The translations under genes were made by a program, and so were the position numbers. From Deferribacteraceae bacterium (lineage in GTDB: Bacteria > Chrysiogenota > Deferribacteres > Deferribacterales > JAISNW01), in contig JAITJJ010000115.1 of NCBI GenBank assembly GCA_031278965.1, positions 1 to 15,672 of the forward strand: a stretch of DNA of 15,672 nt, read 5' to 3'. Below the pieces are notes generated by a model. That model searched no databases, was not told the DNA's origin, and saw only the letters and a list, made by a program, of their open reading frames with translations. Positions 6,729 through 15,151 of the stretch are shown here, in pieces. Every line of letters begins with the position of its first letter. Positions within the stretch are counted from its first letter, which is position 1.

Positions 6729-6747
6729 GATGTTAAACTACCTCCAC
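6729..6747 (-). promoter_or_regulatory. infC ribosome site with probable AUC start codon
   Basis: Minus-strand order: GTGGAGG (6747-6741), the thrS stop TAG (6740-6738), TTTAAC, then ATC (6731-6729), TCGCGA and ATG (6722-6720), all in one frame. Nine bases separate GGAGG from ATC and eighteen from ATG. The N-terminus from ATC would be M-S-R-M-A-T-E-K-INEG, a normal length ahead of the conserved INEG. Confidence 0.5.
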
Positions 6748-8669
6748 AATTCCAAAGATTTTTCAGCAATCAGAGACGATACTATATCAATATAAAACGA
6801 AAGGTCAAGATTATTTTTATTTTCTCCGCTCCTTAATCTCAAAGAAACCTCTCCTCCCTTCATCTCATTGCCGCCTAAAATAAGCATATGCGGGATCTTT
6901 TCAAGTTGCGCTTCCCTGATTTTAAACCCGATCTTTTCATTTCTTATATCCGCGTCAATTCTAAAACCCGCTTTGGCGAGTTTATCCGCAACGGACGAAA
7001 CATATTCCGCCTGTTCGTCCGTAATATTCATCACCCGAATCTGAGTAGGCGCAAGCCATAGGGGGAAAGCCCCTGCAAAGTGCTCGGTTAAAACCCCGAT
7101 AAAACGGTCTACAGAACCTAATATAACGCGGTGGAGCATAACCGGGCGGTGGCGTCCGCCGCCTTCACCTATATATGAGAGGTGAAAACGCTCCGGAAGG
7201 TTAAAGTCGCATTGGATGGTGGCGCACTGCCAAAACCTCCCGATGGCGTCCTTTAGAAGAATATCTATCTTCGGTCCGTAAAACGCCCCGTCCCCCGCAT
7301 TAATTGTATAGTCAATCCCGTTTTCCTTTAAAGCCCTCTCCAGAGCGTTTGTAGCATTATCCCAATTTTCAGTGGAACCTATGTATTTTTCCGGACGTGT
7401 GGATAGGATATGCTTAAACTCAAAGTTAAAGAGGCTCATCACATCCTTGACGAAGTTTAATATTTGAGTGATCTCTGAATATAGCTGATCCTCACGGCAG
7501 AATATATGCGCATCGTCTTGAGTAAACGCCCTCACTCGCATAAGCCCGTGCAGAGCGCCGGATTTTTCGTGGCGGTGAACGTGTCCAAGCTCAAAAAGGC
7601 GGATCGGGAGATCCCTATAACTTCTAAGATCCGAAGAGTAAATCACAATATGGTTGACGCAGTTCATCGGCTTTATCCCGTATTCCGCCCCGTCAACCTC
7701 TGTGAAATACATATTTTCGCCGTAGTTGTCGTAGTGTCCGGATTTTATCCAAACCTCTTTTTTAAGGAGGATAGGGCAGTATACTATCTCATACCCCCTC
7801 CTAAGGTGCTCCTTGCGTTCAAACTCCTCCAAAACTGCTCGCAGTACTCCCCCCTTGGGAAGATATATGGGAAACCCCGTTCCCACCTCTTCCTCAAACA
7901 TAAAGAGTTTGAGCTCTTTTCCAAGTTTGCGGTGATCCCGCTTTTTTGCCTCCTCAAGCATGGCAAGGTGTTTATCCAACTCTTTTTTGGAGAAGAAGGC
8001 GGTGCCGTATATCCGCTGCAATACCCGATTTTTTTCATCTCCCCGCCAATAAGCCCCCGCCACAGACAATAGCTTAAAATAGGCGATCTTTGCGGTATTT
8101 AGAACATGGGGTCCGCGGCAGAGATCAGTAAAATTCCCCTGAGTGTATAAAGATACTGTATTTATGCCGGCATCCCTCACCAGATCCCTAATAATTTCAC
8201 CCTTGTAGTTTTCCCCTAACTCACAGAACTTCACTGCGGCATCTTCCGCACCCATTTCCGAACGGACGACGGGGATACCCTCTTTTGAAAGGCGGTACAT
8301 CTCAACCTCTATCTTTCCAAGGTCTTCGGGGGTGAAGGGGCGTTCAAAGTCAAAGTCGTAATAAAACCCGTCTTCTATAACCGGACCTATAGCAACCATA
8401 GCTTCGGGAAAGAGGTTCTTTACCGCCTGCGCCATAAGGTGGGCGGCGGAGTGGCGGAGAATCTCCAGAGATTTCGGATTGTCTTCCGTAAGGATCAGAA
8501 CGGTGTCGCCGTCAACAAGGGTGGCAGAGAGATCCGCACTCTTCCCGTTTATATCCGCCGCCACCGCCTTTTTTGCAAGAGCAGGGGAGATTGCCTCCGC
8601 GGCGTTCAAAGAGGTTGCCCCGTCAGAAAGCTCCAAAGATTCCCCGGAGGGAAGTTTAACAGTCAACAT
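6738..8669 (-). CDS. thrS: Threonyl-tRNA synthetase
   Basis: Class II synthetase that charges tRNA-Thr and edits mischarged Ser-tRNA. All domains are present in 643 residues: TGS domain (1-63); editing domain with H73-x3-H77 and the TDLCRGPH motif (181-188, C184); catalytic core with GTGFPIYLPKGG (263-274), motif 2 region RLFELGHVHRHEKSGALHGL (357-376) and motif 3 region PVMLHRVILGSVDRF (509-523); zinc ligands C337, H388 and H513; and an anticodon-binding domain from about 536 (FPLWLAPTQIRVM) to the end. ATG with GGAGA site. The 26-base gap from bioY leaves no room for a T-box leader, so no riboswitch control is seen. It is the first gene of the conserved thrS-infC-rpmI-rplT block; pheST, which often follows, is absent. 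Confidence 0.98.
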   Translation of the reverse strand: MLTVKLPSGESLELSDGATSLNAAEAISPALAKKAVAADINGKSADLSATLVDGDTVLILTEDNPKSLEILRHSAAHLMAQAVKNLFPEAMVAIGPVIEDGFYYDFDFERPFTPEDLGKIEVEMYRLSKEGIPVVRSEMGAEDAAVKFCELGENYKGEIIRDLVRDAGINTVSLYTQGNFTDLCRGPHVLNTAKIAYFKLLSVAGAYWRGDEKNRVLQRIYGTAFFSKKELDKHLAMLEEAKKRDHRKLGKELKLFMFEEEVGTGFPIYLPKGGVLRAVLEEFERKEHLRRGYEIVYCPILLKKEVWIKSGHYDNYGENMYFTEVDGAEYGIKPMNCVNHIVIYSSDLRSYRDLPIRLFELGHVHRHEKSGALHGLMRVRAFTQDDAHIFCREDQLYSEITQILNFVKDVMSLFNFEFKHILSTRPEKYIGSTENWDNATNALERALKENGIDYTINAGDGAFYGPKIDILLKDAIGRFWQCATIQCDFNLPERFHLSYIGEGGGRHRPVMLHRVILGSVDRFIGVLTEHFAGAFPLWLAPTQIRVMNITDEQAEYVSSVADKLAKAGFRIDADIRNEKIGFKIREAQLEKIPHMLILGGNEMKGGEVSLRLRSGENKNNLDLSFYIDIVSSLIAEKSLELWR

Positions 8670-8695
8670 ATATTCTCCGTTTTATCATCGCAAAT

Positions 8696-9244
8696 TTAAA
8701 TCCGCCCAAGTCTGGGGATGAGCTTTTTAAGCCTCACCGCAATAAGTGCCGCCAGAACCGCCTTGACAAGACCGGTCGGTATAAACGGCACTACAACCAG
8801 AAGGGCGCTTTTCAATACGGTAAACTCTTTATGCTGTATAAAATTCATCAAAAACCAGAAGTAGGCGCAACCGACAGCGTATATTATAATATCGCCCGCA
8901 AGCCCGGCGATTAACAGGGCGGGGAGAGAATTTTTGCGGCTTAACACCCCCACCGGAACGGCACACGCCATAAAGCCTATGAGAAAGCCAAAGGAAGGGG
9001 AAAGATAATAGCCCGGTCCCCCGCCGCCCGCATATATCGGGAGGAATAACCCCAGCACAAAGTAGAGAGCGGTCACCGCAAAGCCGTATTTGGGACCTAA
9101 AACCATAGGCGCAAGGAGCACGGCGAGAGTCTGCGCCGTAAAGGGAACCCCCACAGGCATCGGTATCCTTATAAAGGCGCTTACAATCAGAAGGGCAGTG
9201 AAAAGCCCTACCATAGACAGTTTAAAAAGGTTGGTATTCCGCAT
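8696..9244 (-). CDS. bioY: Biotin transporter BioY (ECF S component)
   Basis: Membrane substrate-binding protein for biotin uptake, working alone or with an ECF energising module. The 182-residue product is very hydrophobic with about six membrane spans. It carries family motifs: PFTAQTLAVLLAP (34-46), GPKYGFAVTALYFVLGLFLP (50-69), AGGGGP (72-77), GFLIGF (86-91) and PFIPTGLVKAVLAALIA (153-169). No ATPase or EcfT gene is in the window. The ATG lies 12 bases after the ilvD stop with no recognisable Shine-Dalgarno, so translational coupling to ilvD is likely. Biotin operons often carry BirA operators upstream of bioY; none is visible in this gap. Its presence suggests the cell takes up biotin, although synthesis cannot be excluded. 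Confidence 0.92.
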   Translation of the reverse strand: MRNTNLFKLSMVGLFTALLIVSAFIRIPMPVGVPFTAQTLAVLLAPMVLGPKYGFAVTALYFVLGLFLPIYAGGGGPGYYLSPSFGFLIGFMACAVPVGVLSRKNSLPALLIAGLAGDIIIYAVGCAYFWFLMNFIQHKEFTVLKSALLVVVPFIPTGLVKAVLAALIAVRLKKLIPRLGRI

Positions 9245-9256
9245 CTTTATCGTAAG

Positions 9257-10909
9257 TTAATAGTTGGTTATCCCGCCGGTGGTAGCGCTTTTTACAGAAC
9301 GCTGATATTTTGCAAGGTATCCCTTCTTAAATTTAGAAGGGGGCTTTACCCACGCCGCTTTCCGTTCCTCAAGCTCTGCAGAGCTTACCAAAAGCTCTAT
9401 TTTGCGGTTTGGCACATCTATGGATATTTTGTCGCCGTCTTTTATTAAGGCAATCTCCCCGCCGTCTGCGGCTTCGGGTGAGATATGCCCGATACACGGA
9501 CCGCGGCTGCCGCCGGAAAACCGTCCGTCAGTAATCAGAGCAACCCTGTTGAGTTTAAGCCCCATTATGGCGGAAGTTGGGGCGAGCATCTCCCTCATCC
9601 CGGGACCGCCTTTAGGCCCTTCATATCGGATAACCACGACATCTCCGTTTGCAATCCCGCCGTTCATTATGGCATCCATTGCAACTTCCTCGCTGTCAAA
9701 AACTTTGGCGCTTCCGGTAAAGACAAGCATATCTGTACTTACCGCCGTTTGCTTTATAACGGAGCCTTCCCGGGCAATATTCCCGTAAAGTACCGCTATC
9801 CCTCCCTCGCTGTGATAGGGGTTTGAGAGCGGTCTGATGATATTATCATCAAATACAACGGCGCTCTCCGCAATTTCGCTTACTTTATATCCGCTTACGG
9901 TAAGATTATCTTTCAACAGCGGAAGGAGTTGTTTCTGCACGGCGGGAATCCCGCCGGCATTGTCTAAATCTTCCATGTAAAACTTCCCTCCGGGGTTTAT
10001 TGACGTTATGTGGGGGGTGGTTCTACTCACCTTGTCAAACGAGTTGAAATCAAGGGGAACCCCCGCTTCATTGGCGATAGCAGGAAGGTGGAGAGCGGTG
10101 TTTGTGGAACCGCCCAACGCCATATCCACCACTATGGCATTATGGAAGGCGTTCCCGTTTAATATCTTGGAAGGCGTAATACCGTCTTTCACAAGAGCGG
10201 ATACCGCAACGCCTGATTCAAAGGCGATTCGCAGCTTTTTTGCCTGCCCCGCAAGAGCGGTGGCGCAACCGGGGAGGCTAAGTCCCAATACTTCCGTAAG
10301 GCAAGCCATAGTGTTGGCAGTGAATAATCCCTGACACGCCCCCTCTGCGGGGCACGCGGAGTGTTCAAGGTTGGAGAGCTCCGCGGCATCTATCTCGCCC
10401 AGCTTAAATCTCCCTATTGCCTCAAAGGTATCGTTTATAAAAGAACGTTTTTTCATCCTCCAAACCCCTGTGGGCATGGGGCCGGCAGTAACAAATATGG
10501 AGGGAATATCAAGGCGGGCGGCGGCCATAAGCATTCCTGGGGTTATCTTGTCGCAGTTGGTGAGAAACACCACCCCGTCCAAAGCGTGCGCTTGCACAAC
10601 ACATTCAATACTGTCCGTTATAAGATCCCGGAGCGGGAGACTGTAATACATCCCCGCGTGACCCATAGCTATGCCGTCGCATATGCCGGGCACACAAAAT
10701 ATAAAGCTGTGCCCTCCGCCGGTATGAACCCCTTTTTCTATCGCTCTCTCAAGACTCCTCATCCCGAAGTGACCTGGGATAAGGTCTGTAAAGCTGGAAC
10801 AGATACCTATGAAGGGTCTTTTCAGCTCGCTATCGGTAACTCCTGTTCCATAGAGGAGCGCCCGCGCCCCTGCTCTTTCGGTGCCAATCTTTATCGCATC
10901 GCTTCTCAT
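9257..10909 (-). CDS. ilvD: Dihydroxy-acid dehydratase
   Basis: Iron-sulfur enzyme that dehydrates dihydroxy acids to 2-keto acids, the shared step before valine and isoleucine (and leucine/pantothenate precursors). The 550 residues include MRSDAIKIGTERAGARALL at the start, NCDKITPGM (118-126: cluster Cys119, active-site Lys121), CPAEGACQG (186-194: cluster Cys192), and DGRFSGGSRGPCIGHISPEA (461-480) near the catalytic serine. At the position of the first cluster cysteine of [2Fe-2S]-type enzymes (ITPCN) this protein reads LIPGH, as in E. coli IlvD, pointing to the oxygen-sensitive [4Fe-4S] type. The start is fixed by the conserved MRSD; no clear Shine-Dalgarno precedes it. A weak hairpin GAGAG/CTCTC (10920-10936) lies just upstream. 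First gene of the minus-strand run; length is normal. Confidence 0.97.
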   Translation of the reverse strand: MRSDAIKIGTERAGARALLYGTGVTDSELKRPFIGICSSFTDLIPGHFGMRSLERAIEKGVHTGGGHSFIFCVPGICDGIAMGHAGMYYSLPLRDLITDSIECVVQAHALDGVVFLTNCDKITPGMLMAAARLDIPSIFVTAGPMPTGVWRMKKRSFINDTFEAIGRFKLGEIDAAELSNLEHSACPAEGACQGLFTANTMACLTEVLGLSLPGCATALAGQAKKLRIAFESGVAVSALVKDGITPSKILNGNAFHNAIVVDMALGGSTNTALHLPAIANEAGVPLDFNSFDKVSRTTPHITSINPGGKFYMEDLDNAGGIPAVQKQLLPLLKDNLTVSGYKVSEIAESAVVFDDNIIRPLSNPYHSEGGIAVLYGNIAREGSVIKQTAVSTDMLVFTGSAKVFDSEEVAMDAIMNGGIANGDVVVIRYEGPKGGPGMREMLAPTSAIMGLKLNRVALITDGRFSGGSRGPCIGHISPEAADGGEIALIKDGDKISIDVPNRKIELLVSSAELEERKAAWVKPPSKFKKGYLAKYQRSVKSATTGGITNY

Positions 10910-10966
10910 AAAATTATCTGAGAGGTTTTTACTCTCTCTCCCTCTTTCCGTAAAATTTGTTTTAGA

Positions 10967-11003
10967 TTAATAGCATAAAACGAAAAATAGAACAATAGAA
11001 CAA
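10967..11003 (-). promoter_or_regulatory. Candidate promoter for ilvD and the downstream run
   Basis: In the AT-rich gap before ilvD the minus strand shows TTGTTC (10995-10990), 17 bases, TATTAA (10972-10967), and overlapping it TTGTTC (11003-10998), 17 bases, TTTTAT (10980-10975). Both are imperfect sigma-70 matches. The -35 boxes form a direct repeat GAACAATAGAACAA on the plus strand. No terminator, T-box or leader peptide is evident between here and ilvD. Confidence 0.3.
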
Positions 11004-11089
11004 AACGTATATAATTAATCGCTAATGCAAGTATTCCAAAGAAAATTCCTGCGTGGGCAGTCTATGGGGATGGAATTTTTGCCGATAAT

Positions 11090-11470
11090 TTAAGCATAAG
11101 CGTCAATACAGATAGAATCAAAGGCTTTAAGTGCCCCCTTAAATTCAAGCTCTATTATATGCTGTTCATCCAATTCATGGCTTGTATATGATAGTATCCC
11201 TCCATGCTCCGTCACCCGAACAATGGGTTCATGGAGTTTTGACGCCACCTCAGAAGCGGAGCGATCCCCATAAAAAGCGGTAAACACACCGGCATCAGCA
11301 AGATATTCTGAAATTTCCTTTAACTTTGAGGGATAGAGTTTCAGCACCTCTTCCGCCAACTTTAAAGTTTTGTCGGTCATATGGTAGTCGTCTATCTCAA
11401 TCTGTTTGCCGCCAACTTCAAGAGAGTATTGCTTAAATTTCTCATCATATTTGAAGTCGCTTTTTTCCAT
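11090..11470 (-). CDS. Small conserved-looking protein, possibly DUF2004-like
   Basis: A 126-residue soluble, acidic protein with no signal peptide or membrane span. It reads IEIDDYHMTDKTLKLAEEVL (25-44), then a helical stretch to about residue 60, then GGILSYTSHELDEQHIIELE (90-109) and EFKGALKAFDSICIDAYA (109-126). The H-E-L-D-x-x-H-I-I-x-x-E-F-x-G pattern resembles small bacterial proteins I associate with DUF2004, but this comes from memory and is uncertain; no function is known for them. A convincing TAGGAGC site precedes the ATG and a strong promoter sits 24 bases upstream, so it is very likely expressed as a single gene. Its neighbours (ilvD downstream, an IS630 scrap upstream) say nothing about function. 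Confidence 0.75.
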   Translation of the reverse strand: MEKSDFKYDEKFKQYSLEVGGKQIEIDDYHMTDKTLKLAEEVLKLYPSKLKEISEYLADAGVFTAFYGDRSASEVASKLHEPIVRVTEHGGILSYTSHELDEQHIIELEFKGALKAFDSICIDAYA

Positions 11471-11493
11471 GCCTGCTCCTAAATTCCAACAGC

Positions 11494-11522
11494 ATTTTAC
11501 CGCTTAAAAATTGCTTTGTAAA
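11494..11522 (-). promoter_or_regulatory. Sigma-70-type promoter for the 126-residue protein gene
   Basis: Minus strand: TTTACA (11522-11517), 17-base spacer, TAAAAT (11499-11494). Each hexamer matches consensus at five of six positions with ideal spacing. Predicted transcription would start near 11487, giving a leader of about 17 bases that contains the AGGAGC ribosome site. This is the best-matching promoter of the minus strand. Confidence 0.55.
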
Positions 11523-11619
11523 GCGATAAAGGATCAAAATATGGGATGAACCCCGGAGATCGTAATCATCCGTTGAGATTAAAGGCGGTTTCGCCAGCAG
11601 AGTGTCAAGAGATAAAGCG

Positions 11620-11768
11620 GAAGCGCTTACGCAGGGATACTGTTATGCATATGCCGCTGTTTCAGTTGCAGGCGGGAGATTTGATACGCTGATTATGCCC
11701 TGTGCAAATACGGAGAGCATGTGAGTGATGAAATAAGAAAGTGGTTCCGGGAAATAAAGTATAGATAA
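11620..11768 (+). pseudogene. Remnant of an IS630-family transposase
   Basis: The 332 bases between the small gene and smc hold no intact gene. On the plus strand, bases 11638-11721 read YCYAYAAVSVAGGRFDTLIMPCANTESM (YCYAYAAVS, then VAGGRFDTLIMP, then CANTESM). This fits the IS630 transposase core pattern Y-x-Y-A-A-V-S-P-x-x-G-x-x-D-S-L-I-L-P-x-x-NTxxM. A TGA follows at once. Shifting by two bases restores an open frame SDEIRKWFREIKYR to a stop at 11766, so a two-base insertion (TG near 11722) may have broken it. Upstream coding continues only in another frame. The N-terminal helix-turn-helix, the first catalytic Asp region and the C-terminal Glu region are missing, and no terminal inverted repeats were found. 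It is an inactive scrap, indicating an old insertion at this intergenic site. Confidence 0.6.
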
Positions 11769-11802
11769 AAACGCCCTTTCCCTGCCCTCTTTCTAAACGC
11801 GT

Positions 11803-14800
11803 CTACCCCTTCAACTCCACCGACAAAAGCATGGATACCCCTCCTTCCTGCATGGTTACCCCGTAGAGAGTGTCGGCGTAGGACATGGTTAGGTGCTTGT
11901 GGGTTATTATCATAAATTGGGTGTTTTCCGCCGCCTCTTTTATCATAGCTATAAACTTTTTCCCGTTTTCATCGTCTAGCGGGGCATCCACCTCGTCCAA
12001 AAAACAGAAAGGGGTGGGCTTCCTCAAAAATAGGGCAAAGAGGAGAACGAGGGCGGCTACCGCCTTTTCCCCACCGGAGAGGAGGTTTTTATTAGCGATC
12101 TTCTTCCCGGGCGGATTAAAAGTAAGTTCTACGCCGCTTTGAAGAAGGTTGTTCGGTTCCGTAAGTTTAATATCCGTCTCCCCTGCGCCGAAAAATTTGG
12201 CAAATACCTCTTTTAGGTTTTTTCGGACTGAATAAAAAGTTTCCTCAAATAAGGCGGAGGATTCGCTGTCTATCTCTGAAATAAGGGCATTTAGGCTTGC
12301 TATGGCATTTTTGACATCTTCAAGCTGTTCGGTTTGGCGTTTATATTGCGACAGTTTTTCATCATATTCAGTCTTTGCCGCCATATTAAGCTCCCCCAAA
12401 CCGTCCATCTCTTTTGATATCCTATCGGCCTCCGCGTTTACTTCAGTTATATCCTTATCGGTAATATAGCGCCCACTCACTTCCCCTAAAGCCTCGCCGA
12501 ACTCACTGAACAAGAGAGCCGACAGATCGCTTATCCCCTCTTCCGCTGCCTCTCCCTTTAATTTATGATATTCTCCCTTTTTATCAGCTTCGGCAAGCTC
12601 ACGGCTTATCTTGTCCATTTCCCGCCTTAGCTCCGTAAGGGAGGCTTCAATCTCAGGTTCTTCGGCGATAAGTTTATTGAGTTCATCCTGATCTTTCAAA
12701 AGTGCCGCCGTTGCACCCTCCGTTGCCGCCCGCAGCTCTTTTAACCCTTCATCCCAGTCAGTGCTGAATATTACGGCGGTTTCGCTTAAACGGTTTTTTA
12801 CCTTTTTAATATTATTTTCGGTTTCCGCCATATCCCGTTTCATAGCGGCTATCTCCTGCACCCTTGCCTTCATTGCAGTTGCGGCGGCGGCATAGGCTTT
12901 TTCATATTCAAGCTCTTTAGCGCGTAAGGCGTCAATCTTTATATTTTCGCTTTCTAAACTCCCGTCAAGTTTTTCAAGCTCTATGCTATGGGCGGAGAGC
13001 TCCCTCTCTGCTGAAGAGAGCTCGTTTTCCAGCCTCTCTATCTCCGGCACAGCCTCCTCGGCTGATTTTAGTAAGAGTTCTTTCTCTTTTTTCACAGTTT
13101 TTATCTTTCTTAAAATTTCTTTCCGTTGCTCTTCAAGGTGAAGTATCCCGTTTTTAACGGAGGATAGGAGCTGTTCCGCTTTTTTTAACTCCTCTGCCGC
13201 TCTTGCGGCTTTATTTCCCGCTTGACAGAGCGTTTCCCTTTCGCTTTGCTCCCGACTGTCCGCACCCTCTTTTTTAGCCTTCAACTTCAAAAAGCTCCCC
13301 TCCTCCTCCTCAATACGTTTTGTAAGTTTCAGAACAGCTAAACTTTCCGCCCCCACTCTCTTGTATATATTATTTATCTTATATAACCCCTCCGCAATCT
13401 TTTCCGCTCTCCCCAACTCCAAATCTCCCAGAGCGCTTTTAGGGGTAAATTGAAAGGAATCCTCCGCTGTTTTTGCGTATTGCAGCGCCTTGCCTAAAAG
13501 CTCGTCATCAATTATAAGGAGATCGCTGTATAACCCTTTCAACTCCTCATCCGTGCAGATTGAAACATACCGCACCGCCTTAAAGAGTTCTATAAATTCA
13601 CCGCCGCTCTTTTGAGACGCCTCTTTTTTTAAAAAAGCAATCCGCTCTCCTATTATTTTAATATCTGAATTTAGCTTTGCCCGATAACTTTCAGCATCTC
13701 TAAGCCTCTCCCTTGCGGTTTCCCTCTCGCCCCTTGCGGAATTCAGGTCGCTGCGCAGCTTTTCAAACTCCCCCGATACCGCGCCTTCTTTCTTTTGCGA
13801 TCTGAGAAGAGCTTCCGCGTTATCCGCCGATTCGTTATTAAACCCTTCTATCTCACGGTCATACTTTCGGATATAATCGTCAAAAGAGAGCCGTTCCGCT
13901 CTCTTTAAGCTAAGGCGGTTTTTACATTCGGACACAAACTCCGCAAGGCGTATATATTTCCGGTTTTCCTCTTTTTTTAATGCGTTAATGGATGCAAGCG
14001 CATCTTTAATGACCGCCAAATCACCTTTGACGGTGCTAAGTTTTTCCTCTGTCTCTTTTACGGCGGAGGTATCTAGAAGCTGCGCATCCTCTGCTTCACG
14101 AAGGTTTTTAACTTTAAGTGCAAGGTTCTCGGAGAAAGTCTTTAGGTCGTCTTCCGCAATAGCCCTGATATTTCCCGCATTCTCCCTCTCCTGCTCCCTG
14201 CTCCGCACCGCGCTCTCCCGTCTGGAAAGTTCGTTTCTGTTCGCTTCAACCTTCCGTCTTGCGGAATTTATATCATTGCGGAGCAAGGCTAGCTTCTCAT
14301 TCATAGCAATCTCTGAATTCACGCTGTCCGTATGCTGTCTGGCGAGGGTCAAAACGCTCTCCTGAAGGGCGTCTAGTTGGGCGGTATGGCTTTTTCTCTC
14401 CCTATATAGCTGACGGTATCTTATGCATATCCCGGTTTTTTCAAGGAGCTCCCTCTCGGCTTTCAAACATTTATAATCTTCCAAAAGGCTTACCTGCCCC
14501 TCAAGGCGGATAATATCCTCAGAAAGAACGCTTAAAATATCCCCTATCCGCGTAAGATTTTCTCCGGTTTGTTTAAGGCGGATCTCCGCATCTTTTCTCC
14601 GCTCTTTATAACGGATGAGACCGGCGGTTTCCTCAAGGTAGTTTCTAAGCTCCATAGGGGTAGCGTTTACTATTCTGGTAATCTTTTCCTGCTCAATTAT
14701 GGAGATGCTTTTGGAGCTTACCCCCGCGTCAAAAAAGACATCGCGCACATCTTTCAGGCGGGCTTTCCGACCGTTTATAAAATACTCCCGCTCTCCAGTG

Positions 14801-15126
14801 CGGTATATTTTGCGGGCAACGGTGAGCTCTGAGGCGCTTCCCCACCTGTCAAGAAGGCTTGCTTCCACATCGTCAAGGGTAAGTAGCACTTCCGCGTAGT
14901 TTGCCCCGCGGCGCGCATCGGTGCCGCCGAAGATGATCTCACCCATCTCTTCCCCCCGCAGCTCAGAGGCTCTCTGTTCCCCAAAAACCCAACGGAGGGC
15001 ATCTAAAATATTGCTCTTCCCGCTTCCGTTCGGCCCCACAATACAGGTAATCCCTTTTGGAAGCTCCAGATAGGTTTTATCGGCAAAAGACTTGAAACCA
15101 AAGAGAGAGAGAGACTTAAAATGCAT
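11803..15126 (-). CDS. smc: Chromosome partition protein SMC
   Basis: ATPase that organises and segregates chromosomes, normally with ScpA/ScpB (neither is in the window). From ATG at 15126 the product is 1107 residues starting MHFKSLSLFGFKSFADKT, the classic SMC N-terminus. A TTG 54 bases upstream is rejected since it adds an atypical leader and lacks the AAGGTGG site found before this ATG. Walker A GPNGSGKSN (31-39), Q-loop RWVFGEQ (45-51), long coiled-coil arms (about 165-505 and 590-940), signature LSGGE (1016-1020), Walker B with LDEVDAPLDD (1043-1052), and the closing GVTMQEGGVSMLLSVELKG. The globular stretch between the arms (about 506-587) is only some 80 residues and lacks the usual glycine-rich hinge pattern, unlike the roughly 150 or more of typical SMC hinges. 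RecN or RAD50/SbcC are excluded by the N- and C-terminal motifs. Confidence 0.95.
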   Translation of the reverse strand: MHFKSLSLFGFKSFADKTYLELPKGITCIVGPNGSGKSNILDALRWVFGEQRASELRGEEMGEIIFGGTDARRGANYAEVLLTLDDVEASLLDRWGSASELTVARKIYRTGEREYFINGRKARLKDVRDVFFDAGVSSKSISIIEQEKITRIVNATPMELRNYLEETAGLIRYKERRKDAEIRLKQTGENLTRIGDILSVLSEDIIRLEGQVSLLEDYKCLKAERELLEKTGICIRYRQLYRERKSHTAQLDALQESVLTLARQHTDSVNSEIAMNEKLALLRNDINSARRKVEANRNELSRRESAVRSREQERENAGNIRAIAEDDLKTFSENLALKVKNLREAEDAQLLDTSAVKETEEKLSTVKGDLAVIKDALASINALKKEENRKYIRLAEFVSECKNRLSLKRAERLSFDDYIRKYDREIEGFNNESADNAEALLRSQKKEGAVSGEFEKLRSDLNSARGERETARERLRDAESYRAKLNSDIKIIGERIAFLKKEASQKSGGEFIELFKAVRYVSICTDEELKGLYSDLLIIDDELLGKALQYAKTAEDSFQFTPKSALGDLELGRAEKIAEGLYKINNIYKRVGAESLAVLKLTKRIEEEEGSFLKLKAKKEGADSREQSERETLCQAGNKAARAAEELKKAEQLLSSVKNGILHLEEQRKEILRKIKTVKKEKELLLKSAEEAVPEIERLENELSSAERELSAHSIELEKLDGSLESENIKIDALRAKELEYEKAYAAAATAMKARVQEIAAMKRDMAETENNIKKVKNRLSETAVIFSTDWDEGLKELRAATEGATAALLKDQDELNKLIAEEPEIEASLTELRREMDKISRELAEADKKGEYHKLKGEAAEEGISDLSALLFSEFGEALGEVSGRYITDKDITEVNAEADRISKEMDGLGELNMAAKTEYDEKLSQYKRQTEQLEDVKNAIASLNALISEIDSESSALFEETFYSVRKNLKEVFAKFFGAGETDIKLTEPNNLLQSGVELTFNPPGKKIANKNLLSGGEKAVAALVLLFALFLRKPTPFCFLDEVDAPLDDENGKKFIAMIKEAAENTQFMIITHKHLTMSYADTLYGVTMQEGGVSMLLSVELKG

Positions 15127-15151
15127 CCGCCACCTTAAAATAATAAGGTAG

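Noticed and set aside
7506..8072. Plus-strand frame of 188 codons opposite thrS
   Set aside because: It is a shadow of the highly conserved thrS catalytic region, without start signals or domain pattern.
10910..11089. T-box or leader-peptide attenuator before ilvD
   Set aside because: No T-box consensus, no run of branched-chain codons and no terminator/antiterminator pair were found in the 180-base gap.
11767..11802. Terminator after smc
   Set aside because: A GCGTTTTT run follows the stop, but only a 4-base-pair stem with a very long loop could form.
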